Shown piece by piece: positions 44,121-52,862 of a stretch of 64,000 nucleotides of DNA. How positions within the stretch are numbered: the first letter of the stretch is position 1; the number at the start of each line of letters is the position of its first letter. The notes under the pieces were generated by a model, which saw only the letters and a program-made list of their open reading frames with translations, had not been told where the DNA came from and did no database searches. This stretch comes from Marinobacter sp. S0848L (GTDB lineage Bacteria; Pseudomonadota; Gammaproteobacteria; Pseudomonadales; Oleiphilaceae). The position numbers and the translations under genes are program-made. The DNA is taken from contig NZ_JALKAQ010000011.1 in the NCBI RefSeq assembly GCF_023016065.1, positions 1 to 64,000 of the forward strand. Direction: 5' to 3'.

Positions 44121-44906
44121 ATGAGTGACAGCAAACACACCCAACGGGGTCTCGATCCGGAGGTCACCCAAAAGCTGCAGGAGCAGACCTCCCGATTGGT
44201 TGAGAGCGTTAACGGTGGCGATTTCGCCCAGGCGATGACCATCATCAACGAGCTGAGTGAGGTTCGTGATCAAAGCCTGTATCAAGAAGTAGGGCGATTG
44301 ACCCGGAGTCTGCACGAGGCCATCCGCAACTTTCAGATCGATCCGCGGAATGCGGAGCAGAAAGAAGCGCTTTCAAAAATGTCGGATGCTTCGGACCGTT
44401 TAGCCTATGTGGTTCAAATGACCGGCCAGGCCGCGAACCGCACCATGGACCTGGTTGAAGAAAGCATGCCCGTGGCTCATGCCATCCGCGATGAGGCCGT
44501 GAGCCTTAAGGACGAATGGCAACGCTTGCGTCGTCGCGAGATTGAACCCGCCGAGTTTCGCGAACTGTACGCAAGGATTGATGCCTTTTTCGGAACCTTG
44601 GGCAGCGACTCGGACAACCTCTACAAAAACCTCTCGGAAATTCTTCTGGCCCAGGATTTCCAGGACCTCACTGGCCAAGTGATTCAAAAAGTCACTGCGC
44701 TGGTGAAAGAAGTTGAAGAGAATCTGTTGGGCTTGGTGGTTATGGCCAGTCATGTCGATCAGTTGACAGGCACAGTCCATCAGATTGAAGAAAAAGAAGA
44801 ATCGGCCGAAAAGGGAGTAGGTCCACAAATCAAAGCCGCTGAGCGAGACGATGTCGTCTCGGGGCAAGACGGCGTTGACGACTTACTATCCAGTCTCGGT
44901 TTCTGA
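44121..44906 (+). CDS. cheZ: CheY-P phosphatase CheZ
   Basis: A 261-residue helical protein. The phosphatase motif DFQDLTGQVIQK (about 180-191) contains the active glutamine, and the last ten residues VDDLLSSLGF match the CheY-tethering C-terminal helix. It sits between cheY and cheA. The linker before the tail is charged and disordered. Confidence 0.95.
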   Translation: MSDSKHTQRGLDPEVTQKLQEQTSRLVESVNGGDFAQAMTIINELSEVRDQSLYQEVGRLTRSLHEAIRNFQIDPRNAEQKEALSKMSDASDRLAYVVQMTGQAANRTMDLVEESMPVAHAIRDEAVSLKDEWQRLRRREIEPAEFRELYARIDAFFGTLGSDSDNLYKNLSEILLAQDFQDLTGQVIQKVTALVKEVEENLLGLVVMASHVDQLTGTVHQIEEKEESAEKGVGPQIKAAERDDVVSGQDGVDDLLSSLGF

Positions 44907-44925
44907 GTGACAAAGAGGGTGACCC

Positions 44926-47022
44926 ATGGCGTTTGATGCCGATGAAGAGATTCTTCAGGACTTCTTGATAGAAGCCGGCGAGATTCTCGAAAAGTTGTCG
45001 GAGCAGTTGGTTGATCTGGAACAGCATCCAGACGACAGCGATCTGCTCAACGCCATATTCCGCGGATTTCATACGGTGAAAGGTGGTGCCGGGTTCCTGC
45101 AGCTGGACGCGCTGGTGAATTGCTGCCATTCGGCAGAAAACGTGTTCGATATTTTGCGGAATCACAAACGCAAGGTGACCCCGGAATTGATGGACGTTGT
45201 GCTGCAGGGTCTCGACAACGTCAATGCCATGTTTGAACAAGTGCGTAATCGCGAAGAGCTGACCCCGGCGCCAGCCAGTTTGATTGCGGCTTTGGATGCC
45301 TTGGCCGTCCCTGAGTCTGACACGCCTGCGCCGCCACCGGTTGAATTGCCCGGTGAAGCCCCCGCGCCGGAAACTCAGGATCAAGGCGATATCACCGACG
45401 AAGAGTTCGAGAAGCTGCTGGACGCGATTGCAGACGACAAAGCTCAGGCACCTACTCAGCCGGACGCCACAGAGCAGGCAACGGAACCCGCTTCGGAAAC
45501 CGGCGGCGATGAAATCACCGACGATGAATTTGAGGCGTTGCTGGATCAGCTCCATGGCAAAGGAAAATTTGCCGCGCCCGATGCCATTGAAACGGAAGGC
45601 GCCGGAGCCAACTCGGGCGACCAGCCCGCGGGCAATGAAAGTTCAGATCTGATCACCGACGATGAATTCGAACGTCTGTTGGATGAGCTGCATGGCAAAG
45701 GCGGCGGCCCCGGCGCGAAACCTGATCCGTCCGGAACGTCTCAACCTGGCACCGGTGCTTCGTCTGAACCCGCTCCGGAACCGTCCGCCAAAGCCGAGCC
45801 CATACCCGCGCCCGCGCTTGCAGCGAAAACGGCAGCGCCGGCCAGAGAGGCGGCACCAGTGGGTGAAACCACCGTTCGGGTAGATACCAAACGTCTTGAC
45901 GACATCATGAACATGGTGGGTGAACTGGTATTGGTGCGCAACCGGCTGCAGCGTTTGGGCTCGCAGAGCGAAGACGAACACATGCACAAAGCGGTTGCCA
46001 ATCTGGATGTGGTGACCACCGATTTGCAGGCGGCGGTTATGCAAACCCGCATGCAGCCGATCAAGAAGGTATTTGGCCGTTTTCCTCGGGTGGTGCGTGA
46101 TCTTGCGCGTAACCTGAAGAAAGAGGTGAGCCTTATGATGCACGGTGAAGAGACGGATCTGGACAAGAATCTGGTGGAGGCGCTTGCTGACCCATTGGTC
46201 CATTTGGTTCGCAACTCCGTTGATCACGGCATCGAAGGGCCGGATATCCGCGAAGCCGCCGGTAAATCCCGGGCTGGAACCGTCACGTTGTCGGCGCAGC
46301 AGGAAGGCGACCACATTTTGCTGTCCATCGCCGATGATGGTGGCGGTATGGACCCTGACGTGCTGCGCCGAAAGGCCGTTGAAAAGGGACTGTACGACCA
46401 GGATGCGGCGGACAGACTCACGGACAACGAGTGTTTCAACCTGATTTTTGCCGCGGGTTTTTCCACCAAAGAGCAGATCTCTGATGTATCTGGCCGCGGC
46501 GTTGGTATGGATGTGGTCAAAAACCGCATTGCCCAGCTGAATGGCCAGATTTCCATCGAATCGGCGTTAGGCAAAGGCACGAAAATCATCATCAAGGTGC
46601 CGCTCACGCTGGCCATCATGCCCACACTGATGATCATGCTGGGCGAGCAATCGTTCGCGCTGCCGCTGGTAAACGTGGTGGAAATTTTCCACCTTGATCT
46701 GACCAAAACCAACATGGTGGATGGGCGCGAATGCATTGTGGTTCGCGATAAAGTGTTCCCGCTGTTTCACATTAAACGCTGGCTTGTACACGACGAAGAA
46801 GCCCGTAAGGAAGTAGACAATGCCCATGTCGTCATCGTGGCGATGGGCACCAAACAGGTCGGTTTCGTGGTGGATCAGCTGGTGGGGCAAGAGGAAGTGG
46901 TCATCAAACCTCTGGGGCGTGCGCTTCAGGGTACGCCGGGGATGGCGGGAGCCACCATTACGGGTGATGGTCGCATTGCCTTGATCATTGATGTGCCCAG
47001 TTTGCTTCAGCACTACGGGTGA
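44926..47022 (+). CDS. cheA: Chemotaxis histidine kinase CheA
   Basis: A 698-residue kinase. The Hpt domain (1-110) carries H49 in FRGFHTVKGGAG. The linker (about 130-320) is proline-, alanine- and acid-rich and has no recognisable P2 fold, but three repeats of the form ITDDEFExLLDxL (near 156-167, 197-211 and 243-257). Dimerisation (about 325-385), HATPase (about 385-560; LVRNSVDHGIE, GRGVGMD) and CheW-like (about 560-698) domains follow. The repeats resemble the FliM CheY-docking peptide. cheB follows, but cheR is not in the window. Confidence 0.97.
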   Translation: MAFDADEEILQDFLIEAGEILEKLSEQLVDLEQHPDDSDLLNAIFRGFHTVKGGAGFLQLDALVNCCHSAENVFDILRNHKRKVTPELMDVVLQGLDNVNAMFEQVRNREELTPAPASLIAALDALAVPESDTPAPPPVELPGEAPAPETQDQGDITDEEFEKLLDAIADDKAQAPTQPDATEQATEPASETGGDEITDDEFEALLDQLHGKGKFAAPDAIETEGAGANSGDQPAGNESSDLITDDEFERLLDELHGKGGGPGAKPDPSGTSQPGTGASSEPAPEPSAKAEPIPAPALAAKTAAPAREAAPVGETTVRVDTKRLDDIMNMVGELVLVRNRLQRLGSQSEDEHMHKAVANLDVVTTDLQAAVMQTRMQPIKKVFGRFPRVVRDLARNLKKEVSLMMHGEETDLDKNLVEALADPLVHLVRNSVDHGIEGPDIREAAGKSRAGTVTLSAQQEGDHILLSIADDGGGMDPDVLRRKAVEKGLYDQDAADRLTDNECFNLIFAAGFSTKEQISDVSGRGVGMDVVKNRIAQLNGQISIESALGKGTKIIIKVPLTLAIMPTLMIMLGEQSFALPLVNVVEIFHLDLTKTNMVDGRECIVVRDKVFPLFHIKRWLVHDEEARKEVDNAHVVIVAMGTKQVGFVVDQLVGQEEVVIKPLGRALQGTPGMAGATITGDGRIALIIDVPSLLQHYG

Positions 47023-47041
47023 TTCCGGGCGTTTAGGAGAA

Positions 47042-48190
47042 ATGATGACAGTTTCTGTTCTGGTCGTGGATGATTCAGGTTTCTTTCGAAAACGATTGAC
47101 GGAAATCCTGACGGCTTCGGGCCAGATCACCGTTGTCGGTGCTGCCACCAATGGTCGCGAAGGGGTTGAGTTGGCCGAAAAACTGCGCCCGGATGTGATT
47201 ACCATGGACTACGAAATGCCCGTAATGGACGGCATTACGGCAGTGCGTGAAATCATGGCGAAGCAAGCCACACCGGTGCTGATGTTTTCGTCGCTTACCT
47301 ACGAAGGTGCCCGGGTGACGCTCGATGCGTTGGAGGCTGGCGCGATAGATTTCCTGCCTAAGAATTTTGAAGAAATTGCCCGGGATACCAGCCAGCTCCA
47401 AGAGGTGCTGATTAACCGTGTGCTGGATATTGCTAAAAGCCGGCCCCGGGCTCGCGGGCCCGTTGCGCCGTCTACCCCCGCAGCCACTACCACCCCGGTA
47501 AAGCTGCTAGGTATTGCGCCACGGGCGGAACGACCCTCAGTGCGGCCCGCTGCCAGGCCCGCCCGTTCCGAAACGGTGGCCAGTCCTTCCCGGCGCAGTT
47601 CAAGTAAAACGCCAGCGCGCCAATACAGCGTGGTGGGTATTGGTACCTCAACAGGCGGCCCTGTTGCTCTCCAGAAAGTTCTCAGCGTCTTACCCGCCAG
47701 TTTTCCTGCGCCTATCGTTCTGGTTCAGCATATGCCAGCCAGTTTCACGCCGGCGTTCGCCGAACGTTTGAATAAACTGTGCAAAATCGAGGTGCGTCAG
47801 GCCCAGGATGGTGACTGGTTGAAACCGGGTCTTGCGCTGCTCGCCCCCGGTGGCAAGCAAATGATGATCGAAAACCGGGGGGGGCGCGGCCGTGTGCGGA
47901 TTTTGCCCGGTGACGAGAGGTTGAATTACAAGCCCTGTGTGGATGTCACCTTTGGCTCGCTGGCCCGTAGTTTCCCCGGCAAAACCTTGGGGGTTATTCT
48001 CACCGGCATGGGCGCAGACGGCCGTGAAGGTTGCCGCATGATGAAGCAAAGCGGAGCGGTGGTTTGGTCACAGGATGAGGAATCCTCGGTGATTTATGGC
48101 ATGCCTATGGCTGTCGCGACCGCTGGATTGTCGGATGAAGTGTTGTCGCTGAACGACGTGGGTTTACGACTGATTGAAGGCGTAAGCTAA
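47042..48190 (+). CDS. cheB: Chemotaxis methylesterase CheB
   Basis: A 382-residue protein. The receiver domain has phospho-acceptor D56 (TMDYEMPVMDG). A linker of about 70 residues, rich in proline, arginine and serine, leads to the methylesterase with serine in GIGTSTGGP, histidine in VQHMP and aspartate in TGMGADG. It removes methyl groups from chemoreceptors. Start at ATG 47042 (or the next codon 47045) after AGGAG. The stop overlaps motC by one base. The linker is longer than in enteric CheB. Confidence 0.95.
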   Translation: MMTVSVLVVDDSGFFRKRLTEILTASGQITVVGAATNGREGVELAEKLRPDVITMDYEMPVMDGITAVREIMAKQATPVLMFSSLTYEGARVTLDALEAGAIDFLPKNFEEIARDTSQLQEVLINRVLDIAKSRPRARGPVAPSTPAATTTPVKLLGIAPRAERPSVRPAARPARSETVASPSRRSSSKTPARQYSVVGIGTSTGGPVALQKVLSVLPASFPAPIVLVQHMPASFTPAFAERLNKLCKIEVRQAQDGDWLKPGLALLAPGGKQMMIENRGGRGRVRILPGDERLNYKPCVDVTFGSLARSFPGKTLGVILTGMGADGREGCRMMKQSGAVVWSQDEESSVIYGMPMAVATAGLSDEVLSLNDVGLRLIEGVS

Positions 48191-48927
48191 TGGATATCTT
48201 GAGCCTACTGGGGATTATTCTGGCCTTCGTTGCCATTTTAGGTGGTAATTTGTTGGAAGGTGGTGCCGTCAGTTCGCTCTTTAATACGCCTGCGGCACTG
48301 ATCGTCATCGGCGGTACACTGGCCGCCACTATTCTTCAGACCTCTTGGCCTACGCTAAAACGAGCCTTCGTTCAGGTGCGTTGGGTGTTTATACCGCCTT
48401 ATATTTCTCTGGAAGATGGCATTGGTAAAGTTGTGGATTGGAGTGTAAAAGCTCGAAAACAAGGTTTGTTGGGGCTGGAAGGGCTGGCAGAGCGTGAGCC
48501 GGAGAAGTTTGCCCGCAAGGGGCTCCAGTTGTTGGTTGATGGTGCCGAGCCCTCAACCATTCGCAACACGCTGGAAGTCGATCTGGAGTGCCGCGAAGAG
48601 CGGGATACCGAATCGGCCAAAGTGTATGAGGCCATGGGTGGCTACTCGCCAACCATAGGGATTATTGGTGCGGTGATGGGCCTGATACAGGTGATGACCA
48701 ACCTTGAAGACCCGCAATCGTTGGGTAGTGGGATAGCAACTGCGTTTGTTGCCACCATTTACGGCGTCGCGCTTGCTAACCTCCTGTTCTTTCCCATAGC
48801 GAACAAGCTGCGCAGTATTGTCAGAGAGCGCACGCGCTACGAAGACATGATGATCGATGGCATCATCGCCATCGCCGAAGGTGAAAACCCCAAAACCATT
48901 GAGCTTCGGCTCCGGGGCTTTCTCTGA
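48190..48927 (+). CDS. motC: Flagellar stator protein MotC (MotA family)
   Basis: A 245-residue MotA/PomA-type protein with four helices. The cytoplasmic loop carries conserved charges, and GYSPTIGIIGAVMGLI and GIATAFVATIYGVALANLLFFPIANKL (landmarks PTIGIIGAVMGL and ATAFVATIYGV) form the ion-pore helices. In Pseudomonas MotCD is the second stator used for swarming and lies in this same place after cheB. The primary MotAB is not in the window. Confidence 0.93.
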   Translation: MDILSLLGIILAFVAILGGNLLEGGAVSSLFNTPAALIVIGGTLAATILQTSWPTLKRAFVQVRWVFIPPYISLEDGIGKVVDWSVKARKQGLLGLEGLAEREPEKFARKGLQLLVDGAEPSTIRNTLEVDLECREERDTESAKVYEAMGGYSPTIGIIGAVMGLIQVMTNLEDPQSLGSGIATAFVATIYGVALANLLFFPIANKLRSIVRERTRYEDMMIDGIIAIAEGENPKTIELRLRGFL

Positions 48928-48955
48928 CCCGCAGTGATCAGGAGTCGGGTTACCT

Positions 48956-49738
48956 ATGCGTCGCCGCAGATACCAGCAAGAAGAAGTTCACAATAAAGAA
49001 CGTTGGCTGATCTCCTACGCGGATTTCATCACCTTGTTGTTCGCTTTTTTCGTGGTGATGTACTCGGTGTCTTCGGTTAACGAAGGCAAATACAAAGTGC
49101 TGTCTGAAACCTTTACCGGCGTGTTCAATGCGCCTCAACGATCAATAAAGCCGATCGAGGTAGGAGAACACGTGGCGGCGATGCCCGAACAGCAACACCA
49201 AAACGTCATTCCCCCGGTGGTCACCGATGCGCCTGGTAACTCTGAGGTCAGTGAGCAAGGTAAAGTTGAAGCACTGCGCGCGATGGCTGACCAACTGGCG
49301 ATGGAGTTTGATGATCTGATTAATCAGGGCGTGGTCAGTCTCGAAACCAGTGATCACTGGATAGAGCTAAGCCTGCCGAACAGTATGCTGTTCAATAGCG
49401 GCGACGCGGAGCCGCATTACGATTCTTTCGCGGTCATTGAAAAGGTTGCCAAAGTGTTGCGTGACCGGGATAACGCGGTAAAGGTAGAGGGCTTTACCGA
49501 TAATCAGCCTATCCGTACCGGGCGCTACCCTTCTAACTGGGAGCTCTCAACGGCCCGGGCCTCGGCGGTTTCGCGAATGTTGGTGATGCAGGGCATAGAG
49601 CCAGAACGGCTGGCCGCCATTGGTTATGGCGAGCATCAGCCTGTTGCCCGCAACGACACAGAAGAAGGGCGGCGACGCAACCGTCGGGTTATCTTGTTAA
49701 TTTCAAAAGATTCGAGCATTCGCGGCGTTGTCCGTTAG
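48956..49738 (+). CDS. motD: Flagellar stator protein MotD (MotB family)
   Basis: A 260-residue protein with one N-terminal helix preceded by RWLISYADFITLLFAFFVVMY (landmark SYADFITLLFAFF, with the proton-binding aspartate D24), and a C-terminal OmpA-like peptidoglycan-binding domain (about 130-245, with GFTDNQPI and NWELSTARA). The aspartate-phenylalanine-type pore suggests proton drive. It pairs with MotC. Confidence 0.93.
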   Translation: MRRRRYQQEEVHNKERWLISYADFITLLFAFFVVMYSVSSVNEGKYKVLSETFTGVFNAPQRSIKPIEVGEHVAAMPEQQHQNVIPPVVTDAPGNSEVSEQGKVEALRAMADQLAMEFDDLINQGVVSLETSDHWIELSLPNSMLFNSGDAEPHYDSFAVIEKVAKVLRDRDNAVKVEGFTDNQPIRTGRYPSNWELSTARASAVSRMLVMQGIEPERLAAIGYGEHQPVARNDTEEGRRRNRRVILLISKDSSIRGVVR

Positions 49739-49810
49739 AACAACAGGTTGTTCATGCGTATAGCCGATCTGGCACACTTTCTGTATTAACTCATTCTTAT
49801 CAATCAGAAA

Positions 49811-49826
49811 CGGCAAATGCTTGCCG
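49811..49826. repeat. Short perfect hairpin after motD
   Basis: CGGCAA-ATGC-TTGCCG lies 72 bp after the motD stop and 20 bp before the sigma28 promoter. It has no T-run; it may be a weak terminator. Confidence 0.25.
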
Positions 49827-49845
49827 CTTGTAGAAGCGTAATTCT

Positions 49846-49872
49846 TCAAGTTGCCTGCGTTGCCGCCGATAT
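49846..49872 (+). promoter_or_regulatory. Sigma28 (FliA) promoter for parC-parP-cheW
   Basis: TCAAGTTG, an 11-bp spacer and GCCGATAT closely match the FliA consensus TAAAGTTT-N11-GCCGATAA. It lies 50 bp before the parC start. Confidence 0.75.
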
Positions 49873-49922
49873 AACTGTTAAGCCGTTATTGAACGTTCGG
49901 GCTTGTAGCTGGAGTAATACGT

Positions 49923-50720
49923 GTGCGTATCTGGGCAGTAGCCAATCAAAAGGGTGGAGTGGGCAAAACCACCTCTGTTGTTTCACTGAGTGGGTTATTG
50001 GCTCAGCGTGGCAAACGGGTGCTTGTGGTTGATCTTGACCCTCATGGTTCGCTGACCTCCTGGTTTGGCTACGACCCGGACACCATTGCCCACAGTGTCT
50101 TTGATCTGTTCCAGCACCAAGGTGCGGTACCGGATGGTTTGCCGGCGCAGTTGATCGCCGACACCAGCCACCCCAATGTGTTCTTATTGCCGGCAAGTAC
50201 GGCTTTGGCGACCCTTGAGCGCCGAATGGTGGGCGTTGGCGGCATGGGGTTGATCATATCGCGGGCGTTGGCGCAGTTGTGGGACGATTTCGATTACGTT
50301 TTGCTAGACAACACGCCGTCGCTAGGGGTGTTGATGGTGAACGCATTAGCGGCAGCGCAACATTTGGTGATTCCGGTTCAAACGGAATTTTTGGCCATCA
50401 AGGGGCTTGAGCGCATGCTGCACACCTTGCAGATGGTGATGCGTTCGCAAAAAAACGAGTTGCCGTACACCATCGTGCCGACCATGTATGACCGCAGAAC
50501 CCAGGCCTCGGTGAAAAGCCTCAACCTCATGCGCAAAACCTACCCGAACAATCTCTGGCGCTTTGCGGTGCCCGTGGATACCAAGTTTCGTGATTCCAGC
50601 GAGAAAGGCGTGTTTCCATCGGTCCTCGATGCCAACACCCATGGCGTGAGAGCTTATAGCCATTTACTTGACGACCTTCTGGCTCAAACGTCTGCGGCGA
50701 AAGGGTCGGGCCATGGCTGA
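49923..50720 (+). CDS. parC: ParA-like ATPase for chemosensory array placement (ParC)
   Basis: A 265-residue ParA/MinD-family ATPase, GTG start. Walker A is QKGGVGKTTS (about residues 8-17); switch motifs are VVDLDPHGS and LLDNTPSLG. In Vibrio and Pseudomonas the equivalent gene lies between motCD and cheW and places chemotaxis arrays at the cell pole. The next gene overlaps it by 8 bases. This is a chemotaxis ParA, not a plasmid or topoisomerase ParC. Confidence 0.88.
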   Translation: MRIWAVANQKGGVGKTTSVVSLSGLLAQRGKRVLVVDLDPHGSLTSWFGYDPDTIAHSVFDLFQHQGAVPDGLPAQLIADTSHPNVFLLPASTALATLERRMVGVGGMGLIISRALAQLWDDFDYVLLDNTPSLGVLMVNALAAAQHLVIPVQTEFLAIKGLERMLHTLQMVMRSQKNELPYTIVPTMYDRRTQASVKSLNLMRKTYPNNLWRFAVPVDTKFRDSSEKGVFPSVLDANTHGVRAYSHLLDDLLAQTSAAKGSGHG

Positions 50721-51453
50721 CAAAAAAATGACACAGTTGACGGTTTCAGACGCGGCCATCGCCAGTTATCTGGATGAGTTGTTGCATACTGCGACCGAAT
50801 CCGCAGAACAAGAAGCGCTTTCGGACCCGGCGCCCAAGGCGGTGGAGCCCGAGCCCACTCCTGTAGAACTTCCCGCCGCCGAGCCTCTGCAGCGTGTGGC
50901 TGAACAGGTACCGGCAGATGAGCCTGCAACGACTCCCGGCCTGCCAGAGCCGGAGTCGGAGCCGGTTGCGAACGAGCTGCCCACACGGCCCGACTGGTCA
51001 GAGCAGCCGTTTGAGTGTCTGATCTTTACCGTGGCCGGGCTCCAGCTGGCCGTGCCCTTGGTACTCTTGGGTGCTATACATAAAATTGAAGAGGAGATTC
51101 GTTCGCTGCCCGGTAGCCCTGACTGGTATATGGGCATCCGCCCGGGTACCGACTATAACCTTCGAGTGGTAGACACGGCCCAATGGATCATGGCAGGCCG
51201 AGTGCCGGAAGACGCCAGAGAAAACTACCGGTTTATTATTCGTCTGGACAACAGTCCCTGGGGATTGGCCTGTGACAGCGTGGGGCAGTCGTTCACGCTG
51301 GATCCCGAGCAGGTGCGGTGGCGCACAGCCAGAAGCCAAAGGCCCTGGTTGGCTGGCACGGTGATTGATCATATGTGTGCTTTGATTGATGTGAGGACTA
51401 TGTCTGAGCTACTCATGCGCGCAGAACGGGAACAACGGTTGGATTTGAGTTGA
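50713..51453 (+). CDS. parP: CheW-domain array adaptor ParP
   Basis: A 246-residue protein: an acidic, proline-rich N-terminal half (1-105) and a C-terminal CheW-like domain (about 108-240). This is the ParP layout, where the N-part binds ParC and the C-part binds CheA and receptors. I start at the ATG at 50713 that overlaps the end of parC; an earlier frame start at 50668 would lie within parC. MTQLTVSDAAIASYLDELL opens the protein with an amphipathic helix. Confidence 0.87.
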   Translation: MADKKMTQLTVSDAAIASYLDELLHTATESAEQEALSDPAPKAVEPEPTPVELPAAEPLQRVAEQVPADEPATTPGLPEPESEPVANELPTRPDWSEQPFECLIFTVAGLQLAVPLVLLGAIHKIEEEIRSLPGSPDWYMGIRPGTDYNLRVVDTAQWIMAGRVPEDARENYRFIIRLDNSPWGLACDSVGQSFTLDPEQVRWRTARSQRPWLAGTVIDHMCALIDVRTMSELLMRAEREQRLDLS

Positions 51454-51483
51454 TTCCCGGTTACTGAATGAAACCGTGCAATG

Positions 51484-51512
51484 CTGGCACGGATTATGCC
51501 CATAACTATAGT
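51484..51512 (+). promoter_or_regulatory. Possible sigma70 promoter for cheW
   Basis: CTGGCA, a 17-bp spacer and TATAGT lie 69 bp before cheW. A 6-bp hairpin (51474-51492) overlaps the -35. Confidence 0.4.
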
Positions 51513-51580
51513 ATTGGGCGCTGATGATGATTTTTTGACGATCAGGTTGCCCGCCGGGCAGCCGAGCAGGAGAACGAGTT

Positions 51581-52069
51581 ATGGCAGCCCCGAGCGGACA
51601 GCACAATCAGGCCCAGGAAGATCAGGTACTCCAGTACGTGACCTTTCACTTGGATGATGAGACATACGGCATCAACGTGATGCAAATCCAGGAAGTGCTC
51701 CGGTACACAGAGATTGCACCGGTGCCAGGCGCTCCGGATTATGTGTTGGGCATTATCAACCTGCGGGGCAACGTTGTGACGGTGATAGATACCCGTCGCC
51801 GGTTCGGGTTGATGGACGCCGATGTCACCGAAGCAACACGCATTGTGGTGATGGAATCTGAAAATCAGGTGATGGGTGTGCTGGTGGATTCCGTGGCCGA
51901 GGTGATTTACCTCAAGGCCAGCGAGATTGAAACCGCGCCCAATGTGGGGAACGAGGAAAGTGCCAAGTTCATCCAGGGTGTGTGTAACAAGAACGGCGAG
52001 CTGATCATTCTTGTCGAGTTTGAAAAGATGCTGACAGACCACGAGTGGGCTGAAATCGCAGCGCTGTAA
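51581..52069 (+). CDS. cheW: Chemotaxis adaptor CheW
   Basis: A 162-residue single CheW domain (about 15-155) with VMQIQEVLRYTEIAPVPGAPDYVLGIINLRG in pieces VMQIQEVLRY and VLGIINLRG, the contact surface for CheA and receptors. It couples receptors to CheA. A GGAG site precedes the ATG. It follows parP by 127 bp. Confidence 0.96.
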   Translation: MAAPSGQHNQAQEDQVLQYVTFHLDDETYGINVMQIQEVLRYTEIAPVPGAPDYVLGIINLRGNVVTVIDTRRRFGLMDADVTEATRIVVMESENQVMGVLVDSVAEVIYLKASEIETAPNVGNEESAKFIQGVCNKNGELIILVEFEKMLTDHEWAEIAAL

Positions 52070-52134
52070 ACGGCTAAGCCAACAGTGCTTTTGATGGACG
52101 TCTACCGAGGTAATCAATAACGGAGACGTCCACT

Positions 52135-52527
52135 ATGAGCTTTAACATTCCTTCCTGGCTTCCTTGGTGTTTGACCGCTGTAGCGATTGTTCTGGTTCTT
52201 GTGCAGGGCATTCTTCATGGCCGCAAGATTCAGGTACTTCAAGCATCCCTCAAGAGCCGGTGCGATACGCTTGGTCGAGAGTTGCACGCAACCACCAGTG
52301 GTAGCATGGGCGTGGGCCAGCGTTTAGTGGCCTGTGAGCGCCAGTTGTTCGAATTGCGCAACGTCATGGACGAAATGCGCCAGAACGACCCGCTCAGAAT
52401 CTCCTACGACGAAGCCGCTCGTTTGGTTGACCTTGGGGCAGATATCGACGATTTGATGAACACGTGTGGTATCTCTCGCCCGGAAGCGGAGCTTGTGTCA
52501 GCGCTCAAGAAGCGGCAGGCGGCTTAA
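52135..52527 (+). CDS. DUF2802 membrane-anchored protein
   Basis: A 130-residue protein with one N-terminal helix (about 6-26), a short coiled coil and a C-terminal DUF2802 segment (YDEAARLVDLGADIDDLMNTCGISRPEAELV in pieces ARLVDLGADIDDL and CGISRPEAELV) that looks like a small DNA-binding-like helical domain. It is regularly found after cheW in polar flagellates. Function unknown. Its stop overlaps by 4 bases the end of the convergent FlhB-like gene. Confidence 0.85.
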   Translation: MSFNIPSWLPWCLTAVAIVLVLVQGILHGRKIQVLQASLKSRCDTLGRELHATTSGSMGVGQRLVACERQLFELRNVMDEMRQNDPLRISYDEAARLVDLGADIDDLMNTCGISRPEAELVSALKKRQAA

Positions 52528-52862
52528 GTTTTCGAATCGTCATCCGGCGCATCGCTGGCGGGGTGAGCATCGTCTGGCGTTTTACCCCGAATGTGAAAGG
52601 CAAACGCCAAAATCTCGGCTATCACCCGGTAGAGCTCTTCGGGGATTTCTTCGTTGAGAGACAGGCGCGCTAATATTCCGGCCAGCTCGGCATTCTCATA
52701 AAGAGGAACATCGTTTTCCTGAGCGATGCGGATAATCTCTTCGGCCAACTCCCATGTGCCTGTGGCTGAAATGATCGGGGCGCGCTTACCATCGTATTTC
52801 AGAGCAACTGCAGCGGGAGCGGAGTGGTCGTCTTGTGCTTGCGTGCGTTTGTCCTGAGTCAT
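52524..52862 (-). CDS. FlhB C-terminal-domain-like protein (FlhX-type)
   Basis: A 112-residue soluble protein matching only the last part of FlhB after the cleavage site: AVALKYDGKRAPIISA (landmark AVALKYD), then AEEIIRIAQENDVPLYENAELAGILARL (landmark ENAELAGIL) and EIPEELYRVIAEILAFAFHIRG. The NPTH cleavage motif and the membrane part are absent. Similar stand-alone genes occur in other bacteria, where they can replace the cleaved FlhB end in part. It starts in a 4-base overlap with the FliK-like gene, suggesting they work together. Confidence 0.85.
   Translation of the reverse strand: MTQDKRTQAQDDHSAPAAVALKYDGKRAPIISATGTWELAEEIIRIAQENDVPLYENAELAGILARLSLNEEIPEELYRVIAEILAFAFHIRGKTPDDAHPASDAPDDDSKT

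Noticed and set aside
49770..49786. TGGCACACTTTCTGTA as a sigma54 promoter before parC
   Set aside because: The -24 half is perfect but the -12 half has GT where GC is required; the sigma28 site nearer the gene explains the promoter better.
49923..50720. ParA-type gene as sign of a plasmid or integrated element
   Set aside because: No ParB, parS or integrase is present, and the position between motD and cheW is the standard place for the chemotaxis ParA.
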